64,000 nucleotides of DNA from positions 1 through 64,000 of the forward strand of contig NZ_JALLPO010000048.1 in NCBI RefSeq assembly GCF_023276435.1. Reading direction: 5' to 3'. The position numbers were made by a program, and so were the translations under genes. Below are positions 18,613-27,617 of the stretch, piece after piece. Each line of letters opens with the position of its first letter. Position 1 is the stretch's first letter. A model generated the notes under the pieces. That model ran no database searches. It worked only from the letters and a program-made list of their open reading frames with translations, and was not told where the DNA came from. The DNA comes from Sphaerisporangium perillae (GTDB lineage Bacteria > Actinomycetota > Actinomycetes > Streptosporangiales > Streptosporangiaceae).

Positions 18613-21600
18613 TCAGGGCGTGAAGATCTCGGCGGTCGGGGTGAGGATGTCGGTGCCGGGGTGCGGGGCGGCAGCGGCCGAGCGGGTCCGGCCACCGGCC
18701 ACGAGCACCCGGCCGTCGGGCAGGTCGATCACGGCGAACGCCCACCGGCCGGTGGCCAGGCCGCTCGCGGGGGTCCAGGTGCCGGTGGCCGGGTCGTACA
18801 GCAGCGCACTGCGGAAGCCGCCGTCGAAGGCGGGGGCACAGGTGCCGCCCGCCACGAGCACCAGGCCGGAGCGCAATGGCAGGGCGCGGTGCCGGGTGCG
18901 CCCACCGGGCATGTCGCGGACTGCCGTCCATGTGCCAGACCCGACGGTGAAGCGTTCGGCACTGGCGAGGGCGGCGGAGTTGTACGGACCGCGCGCCGGA
19001 CCGGTCGGGGCATCGCCGCCGGTCACCAAGACGGTGTCGTCGGCGAGCAGCGTCGCCTGGTGACCCGCGCGAGGTGTGGCGAGCGAGCCGGTCGGGGTCC
19101 ATTTGCCGGTTGCCGGGTCGTAGATCTCGCAATAGCCGAGCGCGGCGCTGGTCCGGCCGGTCTTGAGGACGCCGCCGACCACCAGGACCCGGCCGTCCGC
19201 GAGCAGTACGGCTTGGTGGTCGGAGCGAGGGTCGGTCATCGCGGTCTCGGTCCACTGCCGTTTGGCCGGGTCGTACACCTCGGCGGACGCGAGCGAGTTG
19301 CCGCGGGCGCCGGTGCCGCCGGTGACCAGGATCTTGCCGTCGCGCAGCACGGTGGCGCTATGGCCGAGCCTGGCCGTGTGCATCGGCGGAACGTCGCTGC
19401 TCCAGGTCGCGGTGAGCGGGTCGTAGATCTCGGTGGTCGCCAGGGGCGCGGTCTGGGTCACGCCGCCGGCGGCGAGGACCCGGCCGTCCGGCAGTAGGCA
19501 GAGGGTGTGCCCGTCGCGGGCGACCGGAAGCGGCGCGGTGGCGGCCCAGGTCCCGGCGATGGGATCGAAGAGCGCGGCGGCGGCGAGCGGCTTGCCCGCG
19601 GCGTCCTGACCGCCGGCGACGAGGATCTTGCCGCTGCTCAGCCGTACCGCTGCCGGGGCGATGGCCGGGGTGGGCAGGGAGCCGGTGGAGGTCCACGACT
19701 GCGGGGTGACGGGCAGGGCCGCCGCCTCGGATTCGGGGATGACGTGGAGCTGGCCGATGAGCGCGGGGTCCGCGATGACCCACTCGGCGAGGGCCTCCTC
19801 GGCCGCCGCCTGGCTGCGGAAACTCGCCGTGGCCGAGCCGAGCGAGGCCGGCGGGAAGGCCTGGGCGTTGTTGCGCAGGTAGGCGACCACGAAGCGCTGG
19901 CCCGTGACCTGCACGGTCTCGTCAGGGGCGTACGGCTGGCGCTGGTCGGCTTCGCGCTGCGACAGGGGCGAACGGCTGGTGCTGCTGCCCTCCAGAAGCC
20001 GGGTGAACACGGCCGGGCTGACGCTGGTCAGCGTCTTGGTGGGCGCGGCGGTGGGGGCGACCTTGCGGACGAGTCCGTCGGCCTGCACGATCGTGCGGGT
20101 CACCGGTCGTACGGTGCCCGGCGGGCGGCGCAGCCTGCTGTCGATGACGATCTGCTCGTAGCGGGCGCTGCGCTTGACGACGCGGGCGGAGGCGATCGCG
20201 CCCTGCGCCGCCACCAGCTCCAGCCCCGCGTCCTGGTCCTCGTACGCCGGTCGCGACAGTTTGGTCGCGTCGTCCATGTCCTGGAACTGGGCCATCGCGA
20301 ACTTGTCGGCGGTGACGGAGGCGCGCACGAGGCCGCTGCCCGACAGGGGCTCGACGGTGAACCGTTTGCCGTCGCGCGGCCGCTGCGCGCCGATGCGATC
20401 CAGCCGTACGGCGAGCGGGATCGCACGCTGGCGGATGAACAGCGAGCCGAGGGGGTGCAGCACCAGGTCCTCGGTCGGCGGCAACGTGCGCAGCGTGACC
20501 AGCGGGTTGCCGCCGCCGGTCGGCAGCCGGGTCTGCCAGCCTTCGGGCTTGGCGACCTCGCCCGCCAGGAGCGGGAGCACGTCGATCGGGGGCAGCGTGG
20601 TGTCGCGGTCCTCGCCCCAGGTGATGTCGAAGTCGGCGGAGATCTCGAAGAACAGCAGCGAGATCGAGCCCCGGCCGTGCGCCCGGAACGGGGCCGGGCC
20701 TTCAAGCTGGAAGTCCAGATCGATGCCGAACAGGCCGACGCCGAACGCCTTGAGCGAGACCCCTGCGGAGATGGCGATGACGAAGCGGAACGGGGAGAAC
20801 TGGAAGAGCGCGTCGAAGCTGAGGTGGCCGGAGATGCCGAAGTCGTCGAAGCCCAGCACCATCTCGGCGCGCGCACCGAACTGCACCGTGTTGCTGGTGA
20901 TCGCGAAGTAGCCGGAGACGGTGATCCGGGCGCCCGGCCGGTTGAGGATGTCCACCCGGATGCGGGGCGGCACCGGGAACGGCAGCGGCGGCGGCTTGTA
21001 GGAGGGGTGGAAACCGCCGACGGAGATGACCAGGTCGGGGTTGTTGCCCCAGCCTACCAGCAGGCCCATCCCGCCTTCGAGGGTCATGAACAGCACGCGC
21101 GACTCGAAGAGCTGGGCGAAGAACCACAGGCGCTGCTTGTCGAACTCGATCGCGCCGACGAACTGCACCTGCAGAACCAGCAGCGGCAGGTCGGTGGTGG
21201 GCAGCACGCAGCGCAGCACGCCGAGGATGGCGATATTGCCGGGGATCTCGATGATCACCGCGAGCGAGACCGAGACCAGCGTGGGGGTGCCCCAGCCGAT
21301 CTTGGCCATCGGCCCGACTAGGAACGTGCCCTGCTCGGGCGGGAAGAACGCGCGCAGGTCCGACAGGATGCGCGGCGCGTTGGCCACCACGTCGCGCGGG
21401 AACATCACCGACTCGATCGAGCCGGTCCGTACCCCCTCCACCAGGGCCTGCAGGTTCATCCGGCGGTTCAGCCCGACGATCCCGCCCACCGCCAGCAGGG
21501 TGAAGCCGAAGCCGAGCTGGATGCCGGTGCCGAACTCGGCGGTGATGATCAGCAGCAGCGAGAAGCCTGCGGAGCCGTCCGGCATCCGGGTGGTGATCAG

Positions 21601-23322
21601 CCCGATCGCCTTGACGTCGAACAGCCCGGCGAACTCCAGCTCCAGCGCCCCGCCGTACTCCCCCTTGGCCGGGTCGAAGAACAGGTAGCCGCCGCCGCTG
21701 ACCACCCCGGCGTCCACCGACAGGCCCGCGCCCTTGGGCGGCTTGAACCTCAGCGAGACGTCCAGCGGGCCGAGGTTGCCGTCGTTGCCGGACGTGAAGC
21801 CGAAGGTCGCCGCCAGGCCGAGCTCCTCGACGACCGCCTTGATCGGGCCGAGCTCGGCCTTGAACGTCGCGCCGAGGTTGATCGGCAGGCCGTCCGCGCC
21901 GGGGGCGGCCGAGACGGTCAGCGACTGGATGTCGATGGGGCCCAAGTTGAGGTGGACGGGCAGCTGGATCTCCAGGCTGGAGGTGCCGCGGAAGTAGAAG
22001 CCGGTGCGCTGGGAGACGCCGAGCGTCAGGTCGGCCCCGAAGGAGAAGCCGCCGTCCGGCACGATCTTGGCGATGAAGCCGTCGGCCTCGCCGGGGTCGA
22101 AGACGAACTCCAGACCGGCCAGCTCGAACTCGGCGAACACATCCGCCGCGCCGTCGGACAGCCGGATGCCGCCGGTGCCGCCGACCTTTCGAAACTGCAG
22201 CCGGGTCGCTCCAGGTGAGCCCAGCAACACGATCGGGCCGGCGTCGGCGTTGCCGCGCTCGGCCTTGACCACCAGCGAGCCGCCGGCGTGCGACGGCGAG
22301 CCGCCGCCCGCGAAGCCGACGATGATCTCGATCGGGCGGCCCGGCCGCACCTGCAGCCCGATCCCGCCTTGCAGGTTCAGGTCGGTACGGATGGTGACGG
22401 CGATGTCGTCGCCCAGCTGGAACTTGAAGTCCAGCGAGCCGTTGAAGGCGGGGATCAGCGCCAGGCCGGGCGGGCTCCCGGCTGCCGCCGGCACCGGCAG
22501 CAGCCTCATCTCGGCCGCCATCCGGCCCGAGGCCTGCGCCCGTTCGAAGAAGACCGCCCGGATGCCGCGCACCGGCGGGTCGGTCAGCTTGGGAGCGGTG
22601 CCTTGCAGGGCGGCCGCACTCGCCGTCGGGATCTCGGCGGTGGCGATGTCCACGCCGATGGCCATCATCAGGTTGTCGACCTGCACGGCCAGCGCCTCGA
22701 AGTCGAAGTCCGCCTCGCCCCAGCCGAAGGCGTTCTTGAGCACCAGCGAGGGTTCGCTTAGCGTCTTGGGCAGGTCCGTCAGGTCGAGCCGGACGTTCAT
22801 GTACGGCGGCCGATTGCCCTCAGGCGGCGCGTAGCCCGTCTTGACCACGCCCAGCGCGCGCAGCCCGAACCCGATCGACGGGTGGTACCGCTGCAGGTAG
22901 GTGATGACCAGGTAGTCGATGAGCTGGCCGGGGAACTTCTCCTTGAAGCCGTCCGCGCGCAGCGGAGCGGGGATGGCCGAGTCGGGTGCGTTCGCGATCG
23001 CTCTAATCGCGTTGACCACATCCTGGAAGGCCCGCAGCACCCGGCTCACGTCGTCAGGCGAGATCTGCACCGAGGCCTCGCCGTCGCCCACGGAGCCGCC
23101 GACATTGAGGCCGCCCTCGCCGAGCAGCCTGGTCAGGCCGTCGTAGAGAGTCTCCACCCCGCTGCCGAGGTTGCGCAGCGGCTGCGGGATGTCCTCGGCG
23201 CGCCAGCCCAGCTTCTGCAGGAACGCGATGAAGGCCTCCGGGGAGGCGAGCGCCTCGCGCAGCGGCAGCAGCGCCTGCCCCAGCTCGGCCACCAGCCTGT
23301 CGAACGTGCCGGGCTCAGCCAT
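18613..23322 (-). CDS. 1569-residue protein: large beta-rich region plus C-terminal Kelch propeller
   Basis: Start ATG 23322 (MAEPGTFDRLVAELG) overlaps the peptidase stop by eight bases. Residues 1-110 are helical. Residues 150-1000 are strikingly beta-rich, with repeating amphipathic strands and glycine turns (LNLGPIDIQSLTV, FGFTSGNDGNLGPLDVSLRF, GYFAITSNTVQFGARAEMVLG), resembling the large DUF6603-type region annotated in other bacteria. That assignment is from memory. Residues about 1195-1569 form a seven-bladed Kelch propeller matching the next gene. There is no signal peptide. The beta-rich part looks like a long lipid-facing or groove-forming sheet, but the function is unknown. Confidence 0.85.
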   Translation of the reverse strand: MAEPGTFDRLVAELGQALLPLREALASPEAFIAFLQKLGWRAEDIPQPLRNLGSGVETLYDGLTRLLGEGGLNVGGSVGDGEASVQISPDDVSRVLRAFQDVVNAIRAIANAPDSAIPAPLRADGFKEKFPGQLIDYLVITYLQRYHPSIGFGLRALGVVKTGYAPPEGNRPPYMNVRLDLTDLPKTLSEPSLVLKNAFGWGEADFDFEALAVQVDNLMMAIGVDIATAEIPTASAAALQGTAPKLTDPPVRGIRAVFFERAQASGRMAAEMRLLPVPAAAGSPPGLALIPAFNGSLDFKFQLGDDIAVTIRTDLNLQGGIGLQVRPGRPIEIIVGFAGGGSPSHAGGSLVVKAERGNADAGPIVLLGSPGATRLQFRKVGGTGGIRLSDGAADVFAEFELAGLEFVFDPGEADGFIAKIVPDGGFSFGADLTLGVSQRTGFYFRGTSSLEIQLPVHLNLGPIDIQSLTVSAAPGADGLPINLGATFKAELGPIKAVVEELGLAATFGFTSGNDGNLGPLDVSLRFKPPKGAGLSVDAGVVSGGGYLFFDPAKGEYGGALELEFAGLFDVKAIGLITTRMPDGSAGFSLLLIITAEFGTGIQLGFGFTLLAVGGIVGLNRRMNLQALVEGVRTGSIESVMFPRDVVANAPRILSDLRAFFPPEQGTFLVGPMAKIGWGTPTLVSVSLAVIIEIPGNIAILGVLRCVLPTTDLPLLVLQVQFVGAIEFDKQRLWFFAQLFESRVLFMTLEGGMGLLVGWGNNPDLVISVGGFHPSYKPPPLPFPVPPRIRVDILNRPGARITVSGYFAITSNTVQFGARAEMVLGFDDFGISGHLSFDALFQFSPFRFVIAISAGVSLKAFGVGLFGIDLDFQLEGPAPFRAHGRGSISLLFFEISADFDITWGEDRDTTLPPIDVLPLLAGEVAKPEGWQTRLPTGGGNPLVTLRTLPPTEDLVLHPLGSLFIRQRAIPLAVRLDRIGAQRPRDGKRFTVEPLSGSGLVRASVTADKFAMAQFQDMDDATKLSRPAYEDQDAGLELVAAQGAIASARVVKRSARYEQIVIDSRLRRPPGTVRPVTRTIVQADGLVRKVAPTAAPTKTLTSVSPAVFTRLLEGSSTSRSPLSQREADQRQPYAPDETVQVTGQRFVVAYLRNNAQAFPPASLGSATASFRSQAAAEEALAEWVIADPALIGQLHVIPESEAAALPVTPQSWTSTGSLPTPAIAPAAVRLSSGKILVAGGQDAAGKPLAAAALFDPIAGTWAATAPLPVARDGHTLCLLPDGRVLAAGGVTQTAPLATTEIYDPLTATWSSDVPPMHTARLGHSATVLRDGKILVTGGTGARGNSLASAEVYDPAKRQWTETAMTDPRSDHQAVLLADGRVLVVGGVLKTGRTSAALGYCEIYDPATGKWTPTGSLATPRAGHQATLLADDTVLVTGGDAPTGPARGPYNSAALASAERFTVGSGTWTAVRDMPGGRTRHRALPLRSGLVLVAGGTCAPAFDGGFRSALLYDPATGTWTPASGLATGRWAFAVIDLPDGRVLVAGGRTRSAAAAPHPGTDILTPTAEIFTP

Positions 23323-25861
23323 TCTTCTTCGCCTTCGGGTAGGACATCGCGTCGAGGATGCTGTGGTAACCCGGATCGACCCGGTTGACGATCAGCCACT
23401 TGCAGACGAAGCAGAACTCGCCGTCGTTGTCCTCGTCGTCGGAGCGGCGCATCTTGCACGCTCCGGTCGGCCGGTAGTAGCCGCCCGCGAAGTCGAGCGC
23501 GCCCTCGTAGACGCCGATCAGCTTCGAGGGGGTGCAGGGCGCTTCGAAGTCCGGGATGGACCTGGGGTTATCGACCTCGCGCTTGGGATGCAGGATGTCG
23601 GTGTCGACGTTCAGCGGCGTCCTGTTGGCGGGGGTGGGAGTGGTCAGGTGTTTGCGCACCGCCGGCTCGACCACGGTGCGGACCTGACCGGCGGCGTCCT
23701 TCAGCGGCACGTACACGGCCGAGCCCGCGGCGAACGTCGGGAACGGCGCGGGCGGCAGGCCCGGGCCGTCGAGCGTCATGGTGCCCAGCTCGGGCTCGAT
23801 GTGGGCGATCTTCAGGTTGGTCAGGATCTGGGCGGGGCCGGTGGCCAGCGGCAGCTGGAAGCCCTGCGGGCTGACGTGGAAGTTGCGCAGGTGCACCTCG
23901 GCCGGCGGGTTCTGCGCCGCGATCTTCTGCCACGGCGCGATGTACCGCTTGTCGATCATGATCTCGATGCCGCCGAGACCCGGCGCGGAGTCGATGATCA
24001 GCCGTGCGGACTGGCGCATCCGGGGCAGCGCGAACCACTTGACCTTGGTGACGTCGATCTGCCGGTCGGGCGCGGGGTTGACCCGCAGGAACCCCAGCAT
24101 GCTCACGTTGTCGCCCCGGATGTCGTCCGTTGAGGTCGCGGGCGCATTCGGGTCGTCTTCCCCAGAGTTCTCGTACTCGTCCTTCAGGCCGAAGCTGTGG
24201 CCGAACTCGTGCGCGACCGTGTCGACGGTCTCGGTGAAGTTGACGTCGGGCTCCGACGACGGCTTGCGTCGCATCACCCGCTTGTCGCCCGGGGCGTACT
24301 CGAACTCCACCCCGCCGCCCTTGTTAGTCGTCAGGGCCGTCAGGGTGTTGTTGTTGACGTTGCTGCCGCCGGTCACCTCGTCATAGGTGATGAGGGCAAC
24401 CAGTCCGCGGCTGGGCTTGAAGTTGGCGTCGTCGGGCTCCCAGACCGGTCCGATGTGATGGAACGGGGCGAACGCGTACTCCAGGCCCGCGAGGTACTGC
24501 AGGATCAGGTTGCCCGGATTGGTGCTGTGGCGGCCGGCGAACCGCTCGGGAGGATGCCTGCGGGGGTCGGGCGTCAACGCCCTGGTCGCCAGCTCGGGCT
24601 TGTAGAACTCATATAGCCGGGCGATGAACTCGCGCAGCCCCGGCGTGCCCGGCTGGTCGCTTCCGGGCGGGGTCACCGCCGCCTTGCGGTCGGAGAAGCG
24701 GTCGCCCCACCGGCAGCCCAGATGCATTCCGAACAGGGTGTCGCGTGCGTGCAGGATCCCGGTCCCCTGGTGCTTCTTCCACGCCCCCAGCAACTTGGGG
24801 TCCACCTTGTTGCGATCGAACCCGGTCAGCTCCTGCCCTGCCCAGATGTCCGGGAGGTTGGCCCTGCTCTCGTTGCGCATCGGCAGCCCGACCTTGGCGA
24901 CCAGGTCCCGCAGCGTGTAGACGTTCTCGTTGTCGCTGACCTTGCGGATGAACGGGATGGGCAGGCCGGTCCCCGTCGTCTGGTCCGCGTCGGCGACCCG
25001 GTAAGCGACGGTGGCGCAATGCTCCTGCGAGGCGCCGAAGGCCTTGAAGATGTTGAAGCTGCCCTCCAGCATCGGGTACGGCTGATGCCGGGGCTGGTCG
25101 AGCATCTGGTCCACGACGCGGGTGACGATCTTGTCGAAGGTCTCTTCGTCGGACTTACGGAACCCTTCCGCGAGGAAGACGATGTTGTGCTGCTCGGCCG
25201 CGTGCGCCACGTTGGGCGTCTGGACCGGCTTCAGGTCGCGGCGGTGCTTGGCGTAGTTCACCACCCGCACGGGCAGCCGCTGGGTCTGGTTGAGGAACGT
25301 GCCCGTCAGGTCCACGGTCCCGGGGGTGCCGGTGGTCTCGCGCAGCCCGCGCAGCCGCCCCTGCGGGTAGACCACGAAGGTGTTGGTGTCGGCCGACGTC
25401 AGCGTCACGTACCCGTGCCCTGTGATGTCGCCGATCAGATCCGTACCGGTCGGATCGTCGCTGAACTTGGCGTAGATCGACGGCTGGGCGTGCGCCACGT
25501 CGTCCACGGCGGTGGTGATGGAGTCGTTGCCGAACCACCACGCCACGATCGAGTTGTGCACCTGCAGCCGGCCGACGAAGTAGTCGCTGCCGCGCCGGAC
25601 CTGGAACAGGTACACCCCCGGCTGGGTGGCGGTGACCTGCCCGTTGGCGCTGTTGTATGCCGGCAGCGGCGGGAGCAGCCGCTGTCCGACCGGGCGATGC
25701 GGCGCGAAGAAGTTCACCGCGATCGCCCCCGGGGCGATCGGCGTCAGCGTGTACCCACCGGCCGTCACCGCCCGGTCGAACACCTGCAGCGTCAGCGGCA
25801 GCGTACCGGACAGGGCCAGGTGGAGATCGCAGTGCGGGAACAGCACGATGTCCAGTACCAC
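23315..25861 (-). CDS. M64-family-like zinc metallopeptidase, first gene of the large operon
   Basis: 848 residues from GTG 25861, with GGGGG upstream. The zinc motif is clear: VAHEFGHSFGLKDEY, with His551, Glu552 and His555. It is preceded by the family-typical HNIVFLAEGFR near residue 225, as in IgA-peptidase M64 proteins. The N-terminal 200 residues are beta-rich, and the last 90 contain a cluster of cysteines (CTPSK, GACKMRR, FCFVCKW) that may bind a second metal. Most M64 peptidases are exported; here no signal peptide is seen, so either it acts inside a particle or leaves by another route. It heads a six-gene coupled operon, which suggests maturation of the giant partner proteins. Confidence 0.88.
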   Translation of the reverse strand: MVLDIVLFPHCDLHLALSGTLPLTLQVFDRAVTAGGYTLTPIAPGAIAVNFFAPHRPVGQRLLPPLPAYNSANGQVTATQPGVYLFQVRRGSDYFVGRLQVHNSIVAWWFGNDSITTAVDDVAHAQPSIYAKFSDDPTGTDLIGDITGHGYVTLTSADTNTFVVYPQGRLRGLRETTGTPGTVDLTGTFLNQTQRLPVRVVNYAKHRRDLKPVQTPNVAHAAEQHNIVFLAEGFRKSDEETFDKIVTRVVDQMLDQPRHQPYPMLEGSFNIFKAFGASQEHCATVAYRVADADQTTGTGLPIPFIRKVSDNENVYTLRDLVAKVGLPMRNESRANLPDIWAGQELTGFDRNKVDPKLLGAWKKHQGTGILHARDTLFGMHLGCRWGDRFSDRKAAVTPPGSDQPGTPGLREFIARLYEFYKPELATRALTPDPRRHPPERFAGRHSTNPGNLILQYLAGLEYAFAPFHHIGPVWEPDDANFKPSRGLVALITYDEVTGGSNVNNNTLTALTTNKGGGVEFEYAPGDKRVMRRKPSSEPDVNFTETVDTVAHEFGHSFGLKDEYENSGEDDPNAPATSTDDIRGDNVSMLGFLRVNPAPDRQIDVTKVKWFALPRMRQSARLIIDSAPGLGGIEIMIDKRYIAPWQKIAAQNPPAEVHLRNFHVSPQGFQLPLATGPAQILTNLKIAHIEPELGTMTLDGPGLPPAPFPTFAAGSAVYVPLKDAAGQVRTVVEPAVRKHLTTPTPANRTPLNVDTDILHPKREVDNPRSIPDFEAPCTPSKLIGVYEGALDFAGGYYRPTGACKMRRSDDEDNDGEFCFVCKWLIVNRVDPGYHSILDAMSYPKAKKNG

Positions 25862-25989
25862 GAAGTGCCCCCATCCAAAAACGGGACTTCGGACGGCTCA
25901 ACCAACACAACCTATCATCGCCGTCCGTAATGTTTGGAATACTCACCGTCAGAGCCCGCATTAACTCCGGACCGGAACTGCGGAAGGGG

Positions 25990-26337
25990 TCAGCGGCTGG
26001 TCCGCCGTACCTGAACCCCGCCGACGACGCCGTAGGCGTTCAGCTGCACCGTCGGACCGGCACCCTTGGGCGCGCGGTCCAGCTTGCGGCCGCCCAAGAG
26101 GCTAAACCGCGAACCTCGACGTTCGTGTCCGCGGGCACGGTCAGCTTGACGCCGCCGATGAGCCGACACCTTGGTGATGGTCAGCTCGTCACCGGGAAGG
26201 ACGGCCTCGGTCAGGTCGATGTCGGCCCCGCCGATGGGCGGGACCGTCACGGTATGGCGACGCGGGGTCCATTTGCCGTCGCGGCGGAATCCGCCGAGGA
26301 GTGCCACTCGCCACTGGGTGTCGTTGCTCTTCGTCAT
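25990..26337 (-). CDS. LiaF-tail/DUF1707-associated small protein with compensated double frameshift
   Basis: 115 residues. The start (MTKSNDTQWRVALLGGFRR) and end (FSLLGGRKLDRAPKG, then VQLNAYGVVGGVQVRR) match the beta-helical C-terminal domain found in LiaF-like and DUF1707 proteins of actinomycetes. Between residues about 58 and 78 the read frame gives an Arg-rich, non-family sequence (AHRRRQADRARGHERR). The +1-shifted frame reads IGGVKLTVPADTNVEVRG, the expected strand. One extra base near 26163-26164 and one missing base between 26103 and 26104 explain it. The protein stays full length with a scrambled middle. It may be inactive, or the read may carry two errors. Confidence 0.75.
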   Translation of the reverse strand: MTKSNDTQWRVALLGGFRRDGKWTPRRHTVTVPPIGGADIDLTEAVLPGDELTITKVSAHRRRQADRARGHERRGSRFSLLGGRKLDRAPKGAGPTVQLNAYGVVGGVQVRRTSR

Positions 26338-26409
26338 GCCTCAACGTTAGGAAAGCCGCAGGTCGCCGAGATAGTACGAGCGATCATGTCCTCAGTGATG
26401 ACATTCGTC

Positions 26410-27114
26410 ATGGGGTGCTCTGGGCGCCGGGAGCTGGCGGCGGCGATCGCGGCGGTGCTGGAGTTGGCGCCGCCGCTGGATTCGGATGCCGAAGAGGCCT
26501 GGCGGGCCCAGCTGGTCACCCGCTTTGCCACAGTGCGGCCGTTCTTGCCGGCGCTGACGCAGGTGGTGGACTTCGGTGCCACCCCCCAGGGCAGTCAGGT
26601 GCTGGCCGCGCTGCGCAGCCTGCCGGGCCTGCTGGGGCGCAAGAAGGTCACCCCCGCCGAGATCGACACCGACCTGCTGGCCGGGTCCTGGCGGCGCCTG
26701 GTGCTGTCCTCCCCGCATGTGGAGGCCGGATACGTGGACTGGAAAGCGTATGTGTTCTGCGTGCTGGAGACCTTCCACCGGATGCTGCGCCGCGGCGAGA
26801 TTTTCGCGACCAACTCCTCCAGGTGGGGTGACCCGCGCGCCAAACTGCTGGCCGGAACGGCTTGGGAGGCCGCCCGCGACACTGTGCTGGCCAGCTTGAA
26901 GCTGCCCGGCGAGGCGGCTGATCACCTGGCCGATTGTGCCGCGCTGCTGGATGGCACCTACCGCGAGGTCGCCGCCCGGCTGCCGGCCAACACCCAGATC
27001 CGTTTCGATGAGCGCGGTCGGCTGCACTTGGCCGCGTTGGAGCCCGAGGCCGAACCGCCGAGCCTGCTGCGGCTGCGTGCCGCGGTGAACGCGATGCTGC
27101 CTGTGGTCGACCTG
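26410..27114 (+). mobile_element. Tn3-family transposase fragment (middle part)
   Basis: About 235 codons match the middle of actinobacterial Tn3-type TnpA: EEAWRAQLVTRFATVRPFLP, VVDFGATPQGSQVLAALRSLP, LLAGSWRRLVLSS, DWKAYVFCVLETFHRMLRRG and RWGDPRAKLLAGTAWEAARD. The N-terminal DNA-binding region and the C-terminal DDE catalytic domain are missing. No terminal inverted repeat or resolvase is visible. The frame runs on without a break into an HD-domain fragment, making a chimeric open frame. This is a dead remnant. Both boundaries are approximate. Confidence 0.82.
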
Positions 27115-27380
27115 CCCGACGAGCGACTGTGCCGCCTGGTCGCCCATCACTCCTGCGCGGTCAACGAGGCCGCCGAACGCGGCCTACTCGACGTCCTCCA
27201 GGCGGAGTTCTCGCAGGAACGGCCAGAACTGGTGAAGGCGCTGACGTACTGCGACATGACCACCGGCCCGGACGGCCGGCACCTTAACGTCCGGGACCGG
27301 CTAGCCGAGATCCACTCCTGATACGGCCCCGAGCACCTGGTGAGCCGCTCGATCACCACCTCGACGCCGTGCATCATGGC
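27115..27380 (+). pseudogene. HD-domain protein C-terminal fragment with in-frame stop
   Basis: After the Tn3 part the frame changes family: RLVAHHSCAVNEAAERGLLD, LTYCDMTTGPDGRHLNVRD, RLAEIHS. This is the ending of small actinomycete HD-domain phosphohydrolase-like proteins, where HHS and YCDMTTGPDG are typical. A TGA at 27319-27321 stands where the family has Arg, and the frame then continues YGPEHLVSRSITT, so the family sequence is interrupted by a nonsense codon. The 5' half, including the HD pair, has been replaced by transposon sequence. The gene cannot be functional. Confidence 0.65.
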
Positions 27381-27419
27381 CGCCGTTCAATCAATCGAAG
27401 AACGGCTGGCATAAGGAAG

Positions 27420-27615
27420 CATCGCATAATCGATCAGTTCGACTGGGCGCACCTCACGCACGCCTACAGAAAGGCTACCGACGCACCCGGGCATCTGGCG
27501 GCTTTGACGTCCTCCGACGAGAAGGCGCGCACAGATGCGCTAACGCACCTGTACAGCGCGATTCTGCATCAGGGGTTCCCGGACGAGACGACCGCCCCTG
27601 TGGCGCATGTAGTCA
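27420..27615 (+). pseudogene. N-terminal fragment of a HEAT-repeat-type protein
   Basis: The frame reads IDQFDWAHLTHAYRKATDAP then GHLAALTSSDEKARTDALTH and LYSAILHQGF. This matches the opening of actinomycete HEAT-repeat hypothetical proteins (DWxxLTHAYGxAxDVPxxLxAL). Homology ends near 27615, where an IS3 OrfA piece starts in another frame, and a stop follows at 27644. No clear start codon with a ribosome site is present; the nominal ATG at 27369 precedes the homologous part. It looks like a gene broken by an insertion that was later deleted. Confidence 0.45.
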
Positions 27616-27617
27616 GC

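Noticed and set aside
7234-25861. Very long plus-strand open frames opposite the six-gene operon
   Set aside because: They are Arg/Gly/Ala/Val-rich shadows of GC-rich codons. The minus-strand frames have normal protein composition, recognisable motifs and coupled starts.
7234-25861. The operon as a complete phage tail or contractile injection system
   Set aside because: No sheath, tube, spike, baseplate or AAA+ ATPase gene is recognisable, so a particle is possible but not of that known type.
26164-26337. LiaF-tail-like gene as an unrelated Arg-rich protein
   Set aside because: Both ends match the LiaF/DUF1707-tail family and the shifted frame supplies the missing middle.
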